Source: Silurus meridionalis (lineage: Eukaryota > Chordata > Actinopteri > Siluriformes > Siluridae). Taken from it: a stretch of 64,000 nucleotides of DNA. The notes under the pieces were generated by a model. It was not told the origin of the DNA. It made no database searches and was given only the letters and a program-made list of their open reading frames with translations. Position numbers and translations under genes: made by a program. Positions 60,246 to 64,000 of this stretch are shown one piece after another. Where the stretch lies: the NCBI RefSeq assembly GCF_014805685.1, contig NC_060885.1:23836132-23900131 (forward strand). The letters run 5' to 3'. The stretch's first letter is position 1, and the number at the start of each line of letters is the position of its first letter.

Positions 60246-60745
60246 CCTATATGAACATGAAGTTTGTGGAGACCTGAAATAAGATTTGTATGTGCTTTTT
60301 GAACCTCCCATTCCATGTCTACTTCCCATTTGCTGTAATAAATACCTCTAACTTCTGTGAAGATGTCTCACTAGATTTTGAAGTGTGTTTGTGGAGATTT
60401 GTGCTTATTTAGCCATAAGGATGTTAGTAAAGTCAGGTAATGATGTAGGTGAGGTGAGGAGGCCTGGGGTGCAGGGACATTCATCCCAAAGGTGTTCAGT
60501 AGGGTTAAGGTCAGAGGTCTATAGCAGGCCACGCAAGATCTTCCACTCCAAAAAATGTAAATCATATCTTTATGGAGCTCGCGTTGTGCACAAGGTCACT
60601 GTCATGCTGGAAGAGGTTTGGGTCTCCTATTTCATGTAAAAAGAAAATGTAATGCTACTACATTTAAAGATGTTCTATACCAATGTGTTCCTTCAACTTT
60701 GTGGTAACAGTTTGGGGACCACATATGGCTGAAAATAATTCCCCT
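60246..60745 (+). mobile_element. DNA repeat family, long copy
   Basis: Third copy of the family at 39848, sharing TTTGTATGTGCTTTTTGAAC, GTTAGTAAAGTCAGGTAATG, GGTGTTCAGTAGGGTTAAGG, AAGATCTTCCACTCCA and CTTCAACTTTGTGGTAACAG in the same order. Confidence 0.75.
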
Positions 60746-60799
60746 ATACTATTGTCCAGATAGTGTCTTTTTAGTTTTTTTTTTAAAGATATATACCTA

Positions 60800-60860
60800 A
60801 GATAAAATATACCTTTATTCATCCCACAGTGGGGAAATTTCTTTAACTAGTCATAAAGTG
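60800..60860 (-). repeat. LINE/SINE 3' terminus fragment
   Basis: The plus-strand text TTTATTCATCCCACAGTGGG, then GAAATTTC, is the complement of a common fish retroposon end (AATTTCCCCACTGTGGGAT, then AATAAAGG). Only the end is recognisable. Confidence 0.5.
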
Positions 60861-60989
60861 ACTTACAACCTGTAGTAAGTGTAGTAATCATCTCAATGCA
60901 ATGACTGTCTCCATACGTAACCTGGAGATGTTCTTCTTCAGGAACTCGATCTGCGTCAAAAATGCTTTGGGTAAGAGAGTCCAATCAAG

Positions 60990-63050
60990 CCAGGCTGACT
61001 AATCCCTGCCTAGTGTGGACGGGCACAGCTAAGGCGAAGGACAGAGGGGCCAGGAGTGGCACTGAGACCGATACTATAGAACATAACAAAGGTCTTGGAG
61101 GGAAACTCCAGAGGACAAGGCCTTAGATGCAGCTTCACTTTGAGTGGAGTGCACTCTGACCCTGAAAGGAGCGGGGGAGACCGAAGGACTAATAAGAGAG
61201 AGGAGAAGAAATAGTATCAGGGCTTCTTGGAGGGCCATAGCAGACAAACAGCTGCTTCGACTTCCTCTACAATTCTGTTCAATTCGGTTAAGCTTCTCCT
61301 GGTCTGGGGCCTGGAAGGGAGGAGGAGTGAATGCCTTTAGCATAACAGGTTGTGGGGTGGGAACGGGTACCTTAGGAACATACCCTGATCTAGGGTAGAG
61401 TAAGGCACTGGCCAAGCCTGGAGTAAATTCCAAAAGATAAGGGGCACAAAGAGGGCCATGACAGGCCACAATGGCAGACATGTTAACCTTTAGAGTGGAA
61501 GGAGCCGACCATTTGACTAACTGTTGTTAAAGGAATTCCAGCACTAAACTGACTGGGCAGTTAACTAGATCTAAGTGGTGTTGTTCACACCATGCAGTGA
61601 ACAGGTGCCACCCCGTGGCATACGACATCCTTGTGGCGGGAGCTCTGGTTTTTAAGAATGGTCTTTACAACCTCGGTGGAGAGGCTGGTGGCTAGGAGCT
61701 GCACCCCCTCAGGGGCCACAGCCACAACCTTCACAGCTCAGGGCAGGGGTGTATTATTGTACCCCCTGCCTAAGATAGAAGATCCCTCCTGAGAGGAATC
61801 TCCCAGCGGGGCCACTAGGAGGAGATGGACTCTTTTTCCGCGAACTCTCTCCAGATCTCCTGGGAGCAGAGCGACAGAGGGAAAGGCCCTGTAACATATA
61901 CCATTTCATCCAGCCCTAGAGGGGCTGGGGGTATTAGGGAAAACCTGAGGATGCAGTGCAATGTCTCTTGAGTCACAAACAGGTCCACCTTGAGCGCTCT
62001 AAAATTCTTCCCATGTTTGCTCCACCACATCGAGATGGAGTCACCATTCCCCGTGCCTCGGCTTGTGCCAGCTTGTACAAGAGACGAGATTGCAGACCCC
62101 TCTGGTGGTAAATATAGAAAACCACTGAAGTGTTGTCCATACGGACCAACACATGGTGGCCTCTAAGGTCTGGGAGGAAATGCCTCAGAGCTTGAAGCAC
62201 GGCCAGCATCTCTAGGCAATTGAGGAACGACGTCCGAAGAGGCCTCGTTTAGAGACCTTGAGCATAGCGGGCACTCATGACCACTCCCCAACTCATGAGG
62301 GACACGTTTGTCGTAAGCATTATGCAACGTCCAGGAACTCCCAGCACGGTGCCCTGAGTCAAGAACCCAGGATCTCCCCAGACATCTAAGGCACGTAGGG
62401 CTCGCCACATGACCTTGATAGTACAGAGTGGATTGCCCCTCTGAGAAAACCCCCAGTTCTTAAACCGGGGGTCCCACATGCAGGAGGCCAAGAGGAACCA
62501 CATTGGATGCTGCTGCCTGGTTATAGTGGGGGCTGTGCCTGCCGAGCTGTCCCACGGGGGTGACATGGGAGGAATCACTGGAACACCACCGACTGCTTTT
62601 TGGCCTCCTGAAACCTGTCGATGACCACATTTACAGCATTGCCGAAAAGCCCTTTCCCTAACGAAAAGATCTGACAGGGTGAGCTAAATGTGTCTCTTAG
62701 TGGAAACGAGGGTGGCCATGGACCTTAGCAGTCTCTTTGGTAGCCCTAAGGGCTAGTACTCTAGCACAGCGGAGCTCACAGACTTGCTGACCACCCGAGA
62801 CATCACCCACGTCTAGCTCCTGCATTAATCGGCCATGGGGTGCAGACAGCCTGCGGCCTGCCCCGCTGAGGCATAGGCCTTGCCCACCAGGGCTGAGATG
62901 GTTCTCAGGGGCTTGGTGGGCAGTGCTGGAGCTTTAAGAGAGCATTGTCATGCAAACGCAATCTTCCCAGTCAGCTTCCTTTAAAACCAACCTAGCGTGC
63001 GTTGAGGTGGTTCTCAGGGGCTTGGTGGGCAGCGCTGGATAACCTAAAGT
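60990..63050 (-). pseudogene. Decayed DIRS-type retroelement (gag, RT/RNase H, tyrosine recombinase)
   Basis: The minus-strand order is gag-like, RT/RNase H, tyrosine recombinase, which is DIRS-type and not LTR-type. Gag-like remnants (ALPTKPLRTISALVGKAYAS, then QQVCELRCARVLALRATKET) at about 62690-62940. RT C-terminus (FSQRGNPLCTIKV, SLMSWGVVMSA) at 62260-62460. RNase H-like LRHFLPDLRGHHVLVRMDNT at 62130-62195, with PAPLGLDEMV downstream at about 61910. Recombinase fragments YATGWHLFTAWCEQHHLDL (near 61600), VKWSAPSTLKVNMSAIVACH (near 61480), PGLASALLYPRSGYVPKVP (61370-61430) and RVRVHSTQSEAASKALSSGV with SLQDLCYVL (61074-61160). The conserved Arg of the recombinase HxxR motif is replaced by Gln (HSTQ). 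Stops and frameshifts break every gene, and the catalytic tyrosine is not identified. Confidence 0.85.
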
Positions 63051-64000
63051 CTAAAATTTCACTCCATTTTTTTTTTTTTACTACATTTTGTGAAATCAAT
63101 CAATCGGTTTTATTGATGAGTGGATAAACACTTAACTGGTCAAGCCTGCAGCAAGCCAAAAATGCTTGATGGTATTTACTTAGCAAACAGTTCAGCATCA
63201 GTTTAACAGCAAGCAGAACATGCTGCAAATATTTTAAATACCAGTGTAAATACGCTATAAAAAGGTTTTTTGTGTATGTGTGTTTTGTGCAAAAAAGATT
63301 AAATGAGCTTTATCTTTCATCCTGAATTACAGAAAAAAAACTTTTGCTCTCAGGCTCTCAATCAGACTTGTTCCTTAACCTCTCTTCTCTGAACCATTTT
63401 TTTTTTCAATTGGCTTTTGAAGACTGCGCTTCCAAAAGCAGCTTTAAGTGCAAAAAAGCAGAGAGGAAGAGAGACTTGATATTCATCCTGCCACATGAAA
63501 GCGCCCTGCTCGATTTTGCCCTGTGCAGCAGATTTGTGTAAAGATTTATGTAGTATTTGTGTGTGCATTTGAACAGTGGATTCCAGACTACCAGAACTTG
63601 CTGTACATCACACATGTCACCTCCACTTATTCATACAAAAATGCACACCCAAACCCATAGCTTTGCAACCTCTGCTCACACAACATATTGTGTACGTGCA
63701 TGTGTTCATTTTGGTGTTTGTGATTATGATTTACGGACTGTGATTTATGACCCAGTGCTGATTTATGACCCATATGGCTCTGATATTCGGAGGTTCTGTT
63801 CTTTATTTCAAGCACTCGGACACTTCTTAAAGCGATCCTGAATAAAGCACTGGAATCTTTGGGATCCACTCCCAGGGCTTTTAGTGTCTTTCACTGATCC
63901 CAGCCTGTCCAGCAAAGGAGGAAGATCTGTGATCTGCTCATTATCCTTAACTCTAACATTCCACAGGTGTGCGCATATGAGCGTTTGGTTTGCATGTGTT
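63051..64000. other. Intergenic, no recognised gene
   Basis: Mixed-composition DNA with short T and CA runs. Overlapping frames on both strands (63344-63615) show no domain. TTTATGACCCA occurs twice (63745 and 63762) as a small local duplication. Nothing else can be supported. Confidence 0.4.

Overview
The window looks like nuclear DNA of a ray-finned fish. The only confidently identified protein-coding gene has long introns with GT/AG borders. The rest is AT-rich and full of long TG/CA, AT, GATA and TTATA microsatellites. The mobile elements are of typical fish types: Tc1/mariner, hAT, an L2/CR1-like LINE, Ty3/Gypsy, DIRS and tRNA-derived SINEs. The repeat wording resembles otophysan fish, perhaps catfish, but that is an impression and not a proven assignment.

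Positions 1 to about 16,830 hold the 5' half of pkdcc (protein kinase domain containing, cytoplasmic; also called VLK, a secretory-pathway tyrosine kinase) on the minus strand. Exon 1 is at 15675-16379, exon 2 at 5809-5931, and exon 3 runs off the left edge at 111-1. Joined in phase 0 they give 313 codons, carrying the signal anchor, the glycine-rich loop, the ATP-binding lysine and the start of the catalytic region. A CpG-rich promoter region lies at about 16,380-16,830. Intron 1 (9.7 kb) and intron 2 (5.7 kb) contain microsatellites, two terminal-inverted-repeat elements, a degenerate tandem repeat and several unique stretches that could be conserved noncoding DNA.

From 16.8 kb to the right edge I find no recognisable host gene; this is the upstream flank of pkdcc. 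It holds a large hAT element with a perfect 8-bp target duplication (24667-25729), Tc1/mariner remnants (26.8-27.2, 53.2-54.3, 54.8-55.4 and 55.8-56.3 kb) and a GC-rich in-frame 30-bp repeat array with an LTR-like tail (27.3-28.4 kb). It also holds a degraded LINE (34.0-35.9 kb) with a second 3' fragment (49.7-50.3 kb), a decayed Gypsy element interrupted by a small hAT element (43.9-46.0 kb), and a degraded DIRS-type element with gag, RT/RNase H and tyrosine recombinase remnants (61.0-63.0 kb). SINEs and three copies of a further DNA repeat are scattered among these. Unique stretches near 17.5, 19.6, 29.5, 37.5, 40.9, 48.0 and 57.5 kb are candidate regulatory elements of the pkdcc landscape.

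I see no operon-like system, CRISPR array or functional RNA gene. The observations most worth checking are two exon-like minus-strand segments (30.6 and 37.1 kb), a perfect-stem inverted repeat at 51.0-51.1 kb, a 0.4-kb direct duplication beside a hAT element (46.9 and 49.1 kb), and the nested insertion inside the Gypsy copy.
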